From: Clostridia bacterium
GTDB lineage: Bacteria > Bacillota_A > Clostridia > Oscillospirales > CAG-272
Assembly (NCBI GenBank): GCA_017414585.1
Contig: JAFQLN010000142.1
Coordinates: 1-8,471 of the forward strand
Direction of reading: 5' to 3'
Length of the DNA stretch: 8,471 nucleotides
In this document: positions 1 to 6,104 of the stretch, in pieces
Position numbering within the stretch: the stretch's first letter is position 1
How the letters are laid out: each line of letters starts with the position of its first letter
Made by a program: the position numbers and the translations under genes
Notes under the pieces: model-generated
What the model was told of the DNA's origin: nothing
What the model saw: only the letters and a program-made list of their open reading frames with translations
Databases searched by the model: none

Positions 1-17
1 AAAAGTTCCTCTTTTTG

Positions 18-51
18 GTTCTTTTTCTCCTCGCTAAAGGAGAAAAAGAAC
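18..51. repeat. 14-bp perfect palindrome, purine/pyrimidine arms
   Basis: GTTCTTTTTCTCCT (18-31) is exactly complementary in reverse to AGGAGAAAAAGAAC (38-51), with a 6-nt loop CGCTAA. No T-tract follows on either strand, so it does not look like a standard intrinsic terminator. It may be a dispersed palindromic element or a bidirectional hairpin. The structure is seen directly; the role is unknown. Confidence 0.5.
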
Positions 52-77
52 GAATAAACAGTTTGGATACAAATCAA

Positions 78-130
78 GGCTGTCGCATTTCGGAATTTTT
101 CCCTAAGTGCAACAGCCCCTTTCCTTTTCC
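78..130 (+). terminator. Imperfect hairpin terminator of an upstream gene (outside window)
   Basis: GGCTGTCGCATTTCGG (78-93) pairs with CCTAAGTGCAACAGCC (102-117). The 16-position stem has two mismatches and one G-U wobble, with an 8-nt loop. A pyrimidine-rich run, CCTTTCCTTTTCC, follows at 118-130. This fits an intrinsic terminator for a plus-strand gene ending left of the window, although the tail is not pure T. No gene end is visible in the window to confirm it. Confidence 0.5.
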
Positions 131-180
131 GCAGCCTGTCCTTAGATGCACATTCCGATACGGAAAAATATTCGGAAAAA

Positions 181-258
181 CATTTCTAAAAAAACTTCAA
201 AATATCCGAAAAAAACTTTAAAAAAGCTATTGACAAACCAAATCCGGCGTGATATAAT
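181..258 (+). promoter_or_regulatory. Consensus sigma-A promoter with A-tract upstream region for tRNA-Thr
   Basis: The -35 hexamer TTGACA lies at 230-235 and the -10 hexamer TATAAT at 253-258. Both match consensus and are separated by an ideal 17-bp spacer. The 45 bases upstream contain four A-runs (around 186-194, 199-202, 209-215 and 219-225) that resemble an UP element. Transcription would start near 265 and give a leader of about 60 nt removed during tRNA processing. Such strength is typical of stable-RNA genes. Confidence 0.85.
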
Positions 259-324
259 ATAGCACGTTGAGAGCAAACCGCTCCGACCGGTAAGTAAAGC
301 GGATACGCAAACCTCCCGAAAAAT

Positions 325-397
325 GCTAATATGGCTCAGTTGGTAGAGCACATCCTTGGTAAGGATGAGGTCCCCGGTTCGAATCCGGGTATTAGCT
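325..397 (+). tRNA. tRNA-Thr (anticodon GGT)
   Basis: A full 73-nt cloverleaf can be drawn. The acceptor stem is 325-331 with 390-396 (7 bp, GCTAATA/TATTAGC), with discriminator T397. The D stem is GCTC/GAGC (334-337, 346-349). The anticodon stem is CATCC/GGATG (351-355, 363-367) with loop TTGGTAA. The T stem is CCCGG/CCGGG (373-377, 385-389) with loop TTCGAAT. The anticodon is GGT at 358-360, reading ACC and ACU threonine codons. CCA is not encoded and must be added after transcription, as is common in Firmicutes. A perfect-consensus promoter precedes it and a hairpin terminator starts 10 nt after its 3' end, so it is a single-gene unit. Confidence 0.96.
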
Positions 398-406
398 TGA
401 AAAGAC

Positions 407-440
407 GGCATCTGGTAAAACAGATGCCATTTTCATTTCT
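407..440 (+). terminator. Rho-independent terminator of tRNA-Thr
   Basis: GGCATCTG (407-414) and CAGATGCC (421-428) form a perfect 8-bp stem with a 6-nt loop, followed by the T-rich run ATTTTCATTTCT (429-440). It begins 10 nt after the tRNA 3' end. Confidence 0.85.
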
Positions 441-465
441 GTACGTTTTTCCCCGACGATAAAAC

Positions 466-516
466 AAATCCCGTCGGCTGACCGGACGATCTTTCCGGAG
501 CCAAACGGGATTTTTT
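466..516. terminator. Long bidirectional hairpin terminator between convergent genes
   Basis: Nested inverted repeats form one long stem: AAATCCCGT (466-474) with ACGGGATTT (505-513), GGCT (476-479) with AGCC (499-502), and CCGGA (482-486) with TCCGG (494-498). The 7-nt loop is 487-493. On the plus strand it ends in six Ts (511-516). On the minus strand the stem runs into a T-rich stretch, ATTTGTTTTATCG. It lies 5 bp beyond the minus-strand channel gene's stop codon, so it is chiefly that gene's terminator, with a second stop for readthrough from the tRNA side. Confidence 0.8.
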
Positions 517-520
517 CACT

Positions 521-1198
521 TTATTTCTGTTCGTTCTCTTCACCGATGGGAACGTGCGGCATATTCCAGTGGTAGCGGGCTGCGAGAAAGCGGAGTACGA
601 CAACAACGAGGGAACCGGCAATCATAGCGGTAATGCGTCCGGTCGGCTTCCAGAGGTATGTACAGACAATGCTTCCCGCTATGCAGGCACTTGCGTAGAA
701 ATGCTTGACAAAAATATACGGCAGGTTGTTGATCATCATATCGCGCAGAAGTCCGCCGCCGACCCCGGTGATCGTCCCGACAAAGCAGAGCAAAAACGCA
801 CTGTACTCCTCCCCTGTTTCAAATGCGGTGGCAACGCCGACGGTGGTGAAAATGGCAAGGCCGGTTGTGTCAAGCCAGAACATGACCTTGTCGGCGATTT
901 TCGCCTGTACGGGTCCCGGTGCTGTGTGCTTCTTCGCGTACCGGTATTCGACCAGAAACGTCAGAAGGGCAAATACAGCGGCGATCAGGGCATAAATGGG
1001 ATTTCTGAAGCTCTTCGGCGGGTGAATGCCGAGAATCACGTCGCGCAGAATCCCCCCGCCGACGGAAGTTGTCACACCGACGATGATCACGCCGAATGCG
1101 TCCAGCTTCTTGCGGATGGCAGCCATGGCGCCCGAGATTCCGAAGGATGTAATGCTGATCAGCTCAATCGCAAAAAAGAACATATCGAATGTACTCAT
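521..1198 (-). CDS. UPF0126 / TRIC-type trimeric intracellular cation channel family protein
   Basis: This 225-residue integral membrane protein shows about seven hydrophobic segments. Two homologous halves each carry the family hallmark: GGGILRD at residues 47-53 and GGGLLRD at 147-153, exactly 100 residues apart. The duplicated glycine-rich motif and the length match the UPF0126 (YicG/YadS) family. Bacterial members are related to TRIC channels and form homotrimeric potassium-permeable pores (family knowledge). The physiological role here is not known; potassium or charge balance is an inference. The ATG start is supported by AGGAG (1208-1212, minus strand) 9 nt upstream and by a sigma-A promoter at 1256-1285. 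A hairpin terminator follows immediately. The gene is monocistronic, convergent with the tRNA and divergent from the ABC operon. No truncation or missing motif is seen. Confidence 0.9.
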   Translation of the reverse strand: MSTFDMFFFAIELISITSFGISGAMAAIRKKLDAFGVIIVGVTTSVGGGILRDVILGIHPPKSFRNPIYALIAAVFALLTFLVEYRYAKKHTAPGPVQAKIADKVMFWLDTTGLAIFTTVGVATAFETGEEYSAFLLCFVGTITGVGGGLLRDMMINNLPYIFVKHFYASACIAGSIVCTYLWKPTGRITAMIAGSLVVVVLRFLAARYHWNMPHVPIGEENEQK

Positions 1199-1255
1199 TA
1201 CGTGCGGCTCCTATGTACGGAAAAATGGATGTACGGGTAGCGTTGCATTGTTATC

Positions 1256-1285
1256 ATTGTATCATCCTGCACGGCATTTTGTCAA
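1256..1285 (-). promoter_or_regulatory. Sigma-A promoter of the TRIC-family gene
   Basis: Reading the minus strand, TTGACA (1285-1280) is followed after 18 bp by TACAAT (1261-1256). TGA directly before the -10 makes an extended -10 (TGATACAAT). The predicted start is near 1249, giving a 5' leader of about 50 nt before the ATG at 1198. Confidence 0.75.
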
Positions 1286-1306
1286 TCAGCGCGTTCGACA
1301 AAAAAC

Positions 1307-1338
1307 ATATCTATAGCTTATTTCTTTTATATAGATAT
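1307..1338. repeat. AT-rich inverted repeat in divergent spacer (possible operator)
   Basis: ATATCTATA (1307-1315) and TATAGATAT (1330-1338) are perfect 9-bp inverted arms separated by 14 bp. They lie between the two divergent promoters, 22 bp upstream of the channel gene's -35 and about 100 bp upstream of the ABC operon promoter. The position would suit a dimeric regulator, but AT-rich inverted repeats also arise by chance; no function is claimed. Confidence 0.35.
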
Positions 1339-1438
1339 TAGAGAAAACTATAACAGGTGCTTGCTTTCAGATGGTATGCGAAACAAAAAAATTTCGGCGT
1401 AAAATTCATGAAGTTTTCACCCAAAGAACACGATTGCG

Positions 1439-1447
1439 TGCTATAAT
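1439..1447 (+). promoter_or_regulatory. Extended -10 promoter of the ABC/pro operon
   Basis: TGCTATAAT (1439-1447) is a perfect extended -10 element. No good -35 sits at 16-18 bp; the nearest T-rich candidates (TTTTCA/TTCACC, 1414-1421) are too far, so promoter strength would rest on the TGn element. The predicted start is near 1454, giving a leader of about 38 nt before the TTG start. That is too short for a riboswitch or T-box. Confidence 0.65.
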
Positions 1448-1491
1448 ATATTTTTGTAAACCTGTACTATTTTCACCCGGAGGACAACACT

Positions 1492-2673
1492 TTGATTGAA
1501 GTTAAAAATCTCGTCAAACGCTACGGCGATTTTGAAGCGGTGCGCGGTGTCAGCTTCCAGATCGAACGCGGCATGATCTACGGATTCCTCGGACCGAACG
1601 GCGCGGGGAAATCCACCACCATGAACATCATCACGGGCTGTCTCGCCGCAACGGAAGGCGAAGTTTCCATCGGCGGCAACGACATTTACGAAGATCCGGT
1701 TGCCGCAAAGTCCATGATCGGCTATCTGCCCGAACAGCCGCCGCTGTACATGGACATGACGCCGAACGAGTATCTCGAATTTGTTGGCACGGCGAAAGGT
1801 CTGCGCGGCGAAAAGCTCTATAAGGAAATCGACCGCGTCATTGCGAAAACCGGACTGACGCAGTTTGCCGACCGTCTGATCAAGAACCTCTCCAAAGGCT
1901 ATAAGCAGCGTGTGGGCATTGCGCAGGCAATCCTCGGCGATCCCGCCATCATCATTCTGGACGAACCGACGGTCGGTCTTGACCCGAGGCAGATCATTGA
2001 AATCCGCGAACTGATCAGGGAACTCGGACGCGAGCACACCGTCATTCTCTCCAGCCACATTCTCACCGAAATTTCCGAAGTGTGCGATTACGTGATCATC
2101 ATCTCCCGCGGTTCGATCGTTGCATCCGACACGCTGGAAAACCTCACCAAGAAATACGAGGGCAAAAATTACGTCGATCTGCTTGTGCGCGGAGACGAAA
2201 GCCGTGTGCAGAGCATTGTGAAGTCCATCCCCGGCGCGCTGGAAACCGAAACCGATCCCGGTACGCTGGGACAGCTGCACGTCCGCATTGCGGCTGAATC
2301 CGGCACCGACATCCGCGAAGATCTCTTCTTCCGTTTCGCCGATGCGAAAATGCCGATTCTCTCCATGGAATACGAAGAAGTCACCCTTGAAAAAGTCTTC
2401 CTCGAACTGACCGGCGAAGGCAGCGGCAAGTCGAATGTCATAAAACCGGAAACATTCGGAGAAGACAGCATGACGGCGGCGGAAAAGTTCGCGGCTATGG
2501 CTGTTGCCAATATGCAGAAGCGTGCCGAAGAAGAAGACAGCGCGGATACTGCGGATGCCGGCGAAGAAAAGTCCGCAGAAGCACCGCAAGCTGAACCAAA
2601 GGCGGAAAAGTCCAAAAAAGCGGATAAGGCATCCGATGACGACGACTACAAGCCCCTGTTCGGCGGAAATTGA
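1492..2673 (+). CDS. ABC transporter ATP-binding protein, GldA-like, with long charged C-terminal tail
   Basis: The cytoplasmic ATPase subunit has 393 residues. All nucleotide-binding motifs are present: Walker A GPNGAGKST (34-42), Q-loop Gln82, signature LSKGYKQR (133-140), Walker B IIILDEPT (153-160), D-loop GLDP (162-165) and H-loop His189. A DUF4162-like region (about 231-310) ends in EKVFLELT. Residues 312-393 are an extra low-complexity Ala/Glu/Lys/Asp tail, probably disordered, ending in DDDDYKPLFGGN. ABC-2 ATPases usually stop near 300-310 residues, so this tail is notable. The start is TTG, chosen because GGAGGA (1479-1484) lies 8 nt upstream and the protein then begins with the typical MIEVKNLVKRYG. 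It is the first gene of the operon; the permease gene follows after 15 bp. It presumably powers the permease encoded next. The substrate is unknown. Confidence 0.93.
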   Translation: MIEVKNLVKRYGDFEAVRGVSFQIERGMIYGFLGPNGAGKSTTMNIITGCLAATEGEVSIGGNDIYEDPVAAKSMIGYLPEQPPLYMDMTPNEYLEFVGTAKGLRGEKLYKEIDRVIAKTGLTQFADRLIKNLSKGYKQRVGIAQAILGDPAIIILDEPTVGLDPRQIIEIRELIRELGREHTVILSSHILTEISEVCDYVIIISRGSIVASDTLENLTKKYEGKNYVDLLVRGDESRVQSIVKSIPGALETETDPGTLGQLHVRIAAESGTDIREDLFFRFADAKMPILSMEYEEVTLEKVFLELTGEGSGKSNVIKPETFGEDSMTAAEKFAAMAVANMQKRAEEEDSADTADAGEEKSAEAPQAEPKAEKSKKADKASDDDDYKPLFGGN

Positions 2674-2688
2674 CGGAGGAGTACAAGC

Positions 2689-3552
2689 ATGACGGCTGTT
2701 TATAAAAAAGAACTGAAAACCTATTTCACCGGCATGACGGGAGCGATCTTCATCGGCTTTCTGCTCCTGCTCACCGGCATTTTCATGACCGTGTACAATC
2801 TGCAGGGTCTGTATCCGAATTTTGAATATGCCCTCTCCGGCGTATCGTTCATCTATCTGTTCGCCGTGCCCGTTCTGACCATGCGCTCGGTTGCGGAAGA
2901 AAAGCACGCGAAAACGGACCAGCTTCTCTATTCCCTGCCGATGAGTGTGACCGATATCGTTCTGGCAAAATATCTTGCGATGGTCACCGTTCTCGCTATT
3001 CCGTGCGTTGTCATGGCATTCTACCCGCTCATTCTCACCTCCTACGGCACCGTACATCTCTCCACAGCATATGCGACCCTGCTGGCGTTCTTCCTGCTTG
3101 GTGCATCGCTGATTGCCATCGGGATGTTCATCTCCTCCCTGACCGAATCGCAGGTTATCGCGGCAGTCATCTCGCTCGGCATCATGGTGCTCCTCAACTT
3201 CATGTCGGGTCTTGCATCCATGATTCCCGCCACCGCAGGCGCATCGTTCGCTGGATTTCTCGCGCTTGCTGTTCTTGCGGCAATTGTGATCCATGTTATG
3301 ATCAAAAACTCCACAGTATCCGTCTGTGCGGCTGCCGCGCTGATTGCAGTCTGCATTCTTGTATATCTCATCAGCCCCGCCGTTTACGAAGGCGTCATCC
3401 CCGCACTGCTCAATGCCCTTGCACTCTTTGACCGGCTCGGCACCTTCCAGAACGGTATGTTCGATCTCACCGCTGTAATTTTCTACCTCTCCATTGCTGT
3501 GCTGTTTGTCTATCTCACCGTACAGTCCATGGAAAAGAAACGCTGGAACTGA
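2689..3552 (+). CDS. ABC-2 type permease, GldF-like
   Basis: This 287-residue polytopic inner-membrane protein has about seven to eight hydrophobic segments, near residues 16-36, 52-66, 95-116, 127-150, 155-176, 187-205, 208-229 and 258-279. The cytoplasmic stretch after the second segment, with RSVAEEKHAKTDQLLYSLP (66-84), matches the conserved region of ABC-2 permeases, in which a charged EE(K/R) element precedes a T-LL-S-P motif. The C-terminal NGMFDL...FYLS (255-268) is typical of GldF-like members. It would form the membrane channel with the preceding ATPase and work with the extracellular protein encoded next. The start is ATG with GGAGGAG (2675-2681) 7 nt upstream. Gaps to its neighbours are 15 and 18 bp. 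Family assignment is firm; the transported substrate cannot be read from the sequence. Confidence 0.9.
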   Translation: MTAVYKKELKTYFTGMTGAIFIGFLLLLTGIFMTVYNLQGLYPNFEYALSGVSFIYLFAVPVLTMRSVAEEKHAKTDQLLYSLPMSVTDIVLAKYLAMVTVLAIPCVVMAFYPLILTSYGTVHLSTAYATLLAFFLLGASLIAIGMFISSLTESQVIAAVISLGIMVLLNFMSGLASMIPATAGASFAGFLALAVLAAIVIHVMIKNSTVSVCAAAALIAVCILVYLISPAVYEGVIPALLNALALFDRLGTFQNGMFDLTAVIFYLSIAVLFVYLTVQSMEKKRWN

Positions 3553-3570
3553 CGAAAGGAGGACGAAAGT

Positions 3571-5073
3571 ATGCATAACGAAAACAATACCAACATCACG
3601 CCTGCCGAAAAAAAGCCGAAGGCGGGACTGAACAAAAAATATCTGAAAATCGGCTCGTTCTCCATCACCATGACAGCGGTTGTCATTGCCATTGTCATTG
3701 CCGCGAACCTTTTCATCGCGGAGATTCCCACAACATACACCAAGTACGACCTGTCCTCGGCAAGTCTTTACTCCATCGGGGCAGAAACCGAGACGATTCT
3801 CGCCGATGTGGATGAAGACGTAACCTTCACCCTGCTCGCCCAGCGCGGATCGGAGGACGAAACCATTGTCGAGCTGATCGGACGGTATGCCGCGCTGAAC
3901 AGCCGCATCAAGATGAAAACCGTCGATCCCATCACCAATCCGACGTTTATTGACAACTACACCGCCGAAGGCGTCAGCCCCAATTCCGTCATCGTGGAAA
4001 GCGGAAAGCGGCACTATGTGGTGGACTACTACGACATCTACACCGTCGAATACTCCGAAGAGGAAATTTACAACTACTATTACTACGGTCAGATGCCCGC
4101 CGGCACACCGTATTTCAGCGGAGAACTGGCGCTCACCACCGCTCTCGACTATGTCACCCGCGATGATCTGCCGACCGCGTACACCCTGACCGGTCACGGC
4201 GAAACCGCTCTGTCCCAGGCAATTGAATCCTACATTTCCGCCGAAAACATCGCCCGTGTCTCCGACTACTCCATGCTGACCGCTGAAAAACTGCCGGACG
4301 ACTGCTCGTCGATCATCATCAACCAGCCCACCTCCGACATCTCCCCGGACGAATGCGAAAAGCTCATCACCTACCTGAACGAAGGCGGCAATATCATCCT
4401 CACAACCGGAGCCATCGGCTTCAACTCAAACCTGATGCCCAACCTCGCCGCTCTCGCAAAATTCATGGGTCTTGAATCCGTGGACGGTCTGGTTCTCGAA
4501 ACCGACCAGAACCGCTACATGATGGCACCGCACTACCTGCTTCCCACCCTCGGCACGACCTCTTCCGGTCCGCTTGCACTTCTGCCGAACAGCCAGATCT
4601 ACGTTCTCGCCAACGCATCCCACGGTATTCTCTCCGACGGTACAAGAACGGTAACGCCGCTGCTCACCACCACGAAAAACGCTTATGTCAAGGGGGATCT
4701 TTCTTCTGAAGATCTCTCCAAAACGGACGATGATATCGAAGGCATGGTCTATATCGGTGCGGCTGTTGAAATCGAAGCAAACGGCACAAGAGCGGACAGC
4801 GGCAAGTTCGTCTGGTTCTCCAGCCCCGGTCTTGCCGACGAATCTGCGGATATGTACGTCTCCGGCGGCAACTCCGCTGTCTTCATGGCGGCAGTCAACT
4901 GGATGAGCGAAAATAAAACAAGTCTGTCCATCCTCGCCAAGCAGATGCAGGTGGAAGCGCTGACCGTTCCCGCCGCAGATGCCGCAGTCTGGTCCGTCAT
5001 CGTGATTTTCGTCATCCCGCTTGCTGTCTTCGCAGCAGGATTCGTCATCTGGTTCAGAAGAAGAAAGAGATAA
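3571..5073 (+). CDS. GldG-like ABC auxiliary protein (ABC_transp_aux / DUF7088-like), membrane-anchored
   Basis: The protein has 500 residues. A charged N-terminus (1-27) precedes a first membrane segment (28-50), a large presumably extracytoplasmic domain (51-468), a second membrane segment (472-494) and a basic end (RRRKR), so both termini are likely cytoplasmic. After the first segment comes YDLSSASLYSIG (59-70), the DLT..lYsLS-type motif of GldG relatives; TGHGE (207-211) matches the conserved GHGE of the ABC_transp_aux family. FMAAVNWM (438-445) resembles the late NavnWl motif. It lacks recognisable enzyme residues and probably serves as the substrate-facing partner of the permease (inference from GldF/GldG). 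An unusual tyrosine/acidic patch lies at 152-172. The ATG start follows AAAGGAGG (3555-3562) by 8 nt. The downstream gene starts 4 bp after its stop. Confidence 0.85.
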   Translation: MHNENNTNITPAEKKPKAGLNKKYLKIGSFSITMTAVVIAIVIAANLFIAEIPTTYTKYDLSSASLYSIGAETETILADVDEDVTFTLLAQRGSEDETIVELIGRYAALNSRIKMKTVDPITNPTFIDNYTAEGVSPNSVIVESGKRHYVVDYYDIYTVEYSEEEIYNYYYYGQMPAGTPYFSGELALTTALDYVTRDDLPTAYTLTGHGETALSQAIESYISAENIARVSDYSMLTAEKLPDDCSSIIINQPTSDISPDECEKLITYLNEGGNIILTTGAIGFNSNLMPNLAALAKFMGLESVDGLVLETDQNRYMMAPHYLLPTLGTTSSGPLALLPNSQIYVLANASHGILSDGTRTVTPLLTTTKNAYVKGDLSSEDLSKTDDDIEGMVYIGAAVEIEANGTRADSGKFVWFSSPGLADESADMYVSGGNSAVFMAAVNWMSENKTSLSILAKQMQVEALTVPAADAAVWSVIVIFVIPLAVFAAGFVIWFRRRKR

Positions 5074-5077
5074 GCGC

Positions 5078-6079
5078 ATGAAGACAAAACGTAAAAACAA
5101 AGCCCTCCCGCTCATTATTCTCGTCGTACTTCTTGCGGCTCTGCTCATCGGCTACAAGGCTCTTTCCGCCGCCAATGACAGAAAAGCCGCCGAAGAAGCC
5201 GCATCCCTTGCCTCAGAGAACGCTGACACCATGATCGCTGCGTACGACTATACCACGCTCACCTCCCTCTCGTACCGTGCACAGGGCGGCGACCCGATCA
5301 CGCTCACGCAGTCGGCAGGGGTATTCTCCTACGCGGATGACGCAAACTTCCCCCTCAACCAGACCATCGCGGCACAGATGGCAAATGCCATTTCCCAGAT
5401 TGCTGTGGAAACAACCGTGGAAAGCGGCAGTGAAGCGGACTACGGACTCGACAATCCCGCATACCTCATTGAAGCTGCCTACGCGGACGGTACGAAGCAC
5501 GTCTATAAAATCGGGAACTACAATGCCTTCAACGGTGCGTACTATTTCTCCATGGACGGCACAATGTATATGATTTCGTCCGGGCTGATCCCCTACTTCC
5601 AGTACACGGAAGAAGACCTGCTCGCGCTGGACACCATCCCGGCATCCGACTGGAGGGATACAAGTTACATCGGCGAAATCACGGTCACAAACGGGGACAA
5701 GTCCTGCACGATCTCCGACGACGCCGGAAAAACCGAAGTCATCGGTGCTATCGGCGCGTTCCGTCTCTCTGACTGCGCGGATTACTACGCAGATGCGGAC
5801 GAAAAAGCCGCGTTCGGTCTTGACGGATCGGTATCCGCCGCAGTAAAATATAAAAAAGCCGTTACTTCCACGGACGAAAGCGGCAATCAGAGCACCTCGT
5901 ATCTTGAAACCACCTATACGCTTCTGATCGGTCATGCCGCACAGGACGGTACGGGATATTATGTCTCTCCGCAGAAGTCGAACATCGTGTATCTCGTTGA
6001 TGAAGAAACCGTTCTCGCCCTTCTCGCCTACGCGGAGTATGTCCCCGCACCCGCTGAAGATGCGCTGACGGAAGGATAA
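5078..6079 (+). CDS. DUF4340 domain-containing membrane-anchored protein
   Basis: The protein has 333 residues: a basic start (MKTKRKNK), one membrane segment (about 9-32) and an extracytoplasmic remainder, possibly an uncleaved signal anchor. Two similar units are visible: YGLDNPAYLIEAAY..G...YKIG with YYFSMDGTMYMIS (122-167), and FGLD..VSAAVKYKK..YTLLIG with YYVSPQKSNIVYLV (246-307). This is the duplicated pattern expected for DUF4340. Its molecular function is unknown; DUF4340 proteins often sit beside GldG-like genes, implying a fourth subunit of this ABC complex. I chose ATG 5078, 4 bp after the previous stop, over an in-frame ATG at 5021. The 5021 start would overlap the previous gene by 53 bp and add 19 polar residues before the basic/membrane start. 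The ribosome site is weak (GAAAGAG, 5063-5069), so translational coupling is likely. Confidence 0.85.
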   Translation: MKTKRKNKALPLIILVVLLAALLIGYKALSAANDRKAAEEAASLASENADTMIAAYDYTTLTSLSYRAQGGDPITLTQSAGVFSYADDANFPLNQTIAAQMANAISQIAVETTVESGSEADYGLDNPAYLIEAAYADGTKHVYKIGNYNAFNGAYYFSMDGTMYMISSGLIPYFQYTEEDLLALDTIPASDWRDTSYIGEITVTNGDKSCTISDDAGKTEVIGAIGAFRLSDCADYYADADEKAAFGLDGSVSAAVKYKKAVTSTDESGNQSTSYLETTYTLLIGHAAQDGTGYYVSPQKSNIVYLVDEETVLALLAYAEYVPAPAEDALTEG

Positions 6080-6104
6080 ACCAAATCACGTGAAAGGAAG
6101 ACCT

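Noticed and set aside
15..221. A 68-codon plus-strand frame at the left edge
   Set aside because: It runs through a palindrome, a hairpin and the promoter's A-tracts, has no ribosome site, and its translation has no protein-like features.
554..1240. A 228-codon plus-strand frame opposite the TRIC-family gene
   Set aside because: It is antisense shadow of a recognisable membrane protein, with no ribosome site and no recognisable family.
1448..1491. A riboswitch or T-box leader controlling the operon with proline genes
   Set aside because: The leader from the predicted start to the first codon is only about 38 nt, too short for either, and no such structure lies before proA.
1441..4197. A 918-codon open frame on the minus strand across the ATPase, permease and GldG-like genes
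   Set aside because: It is exactly codon-aligned antisense to three sense genes that all share one frame. Stops in that register arise only from sense TTA, CTA or TCA codons, which these genes avoid. The product is a low-complexity His/Asp/Gly/Arg-rich string with no domain, while the sense proteins have full family motifs.
5021..5077. Earlier in-frame start for the DUF4340 gene
   Set aside because: It would overlap the previous gene by 53 bp and add a polar Ser/Glu/Asp segment ahead of the normal basic N-terminus and membrane anchor.
6090..6104. GTG start five codons upstream of proA
   Set aside because: The ribosome site AGGA (6095-6098) would lie inside the gene, whereas it is well placed for ATG 6105.
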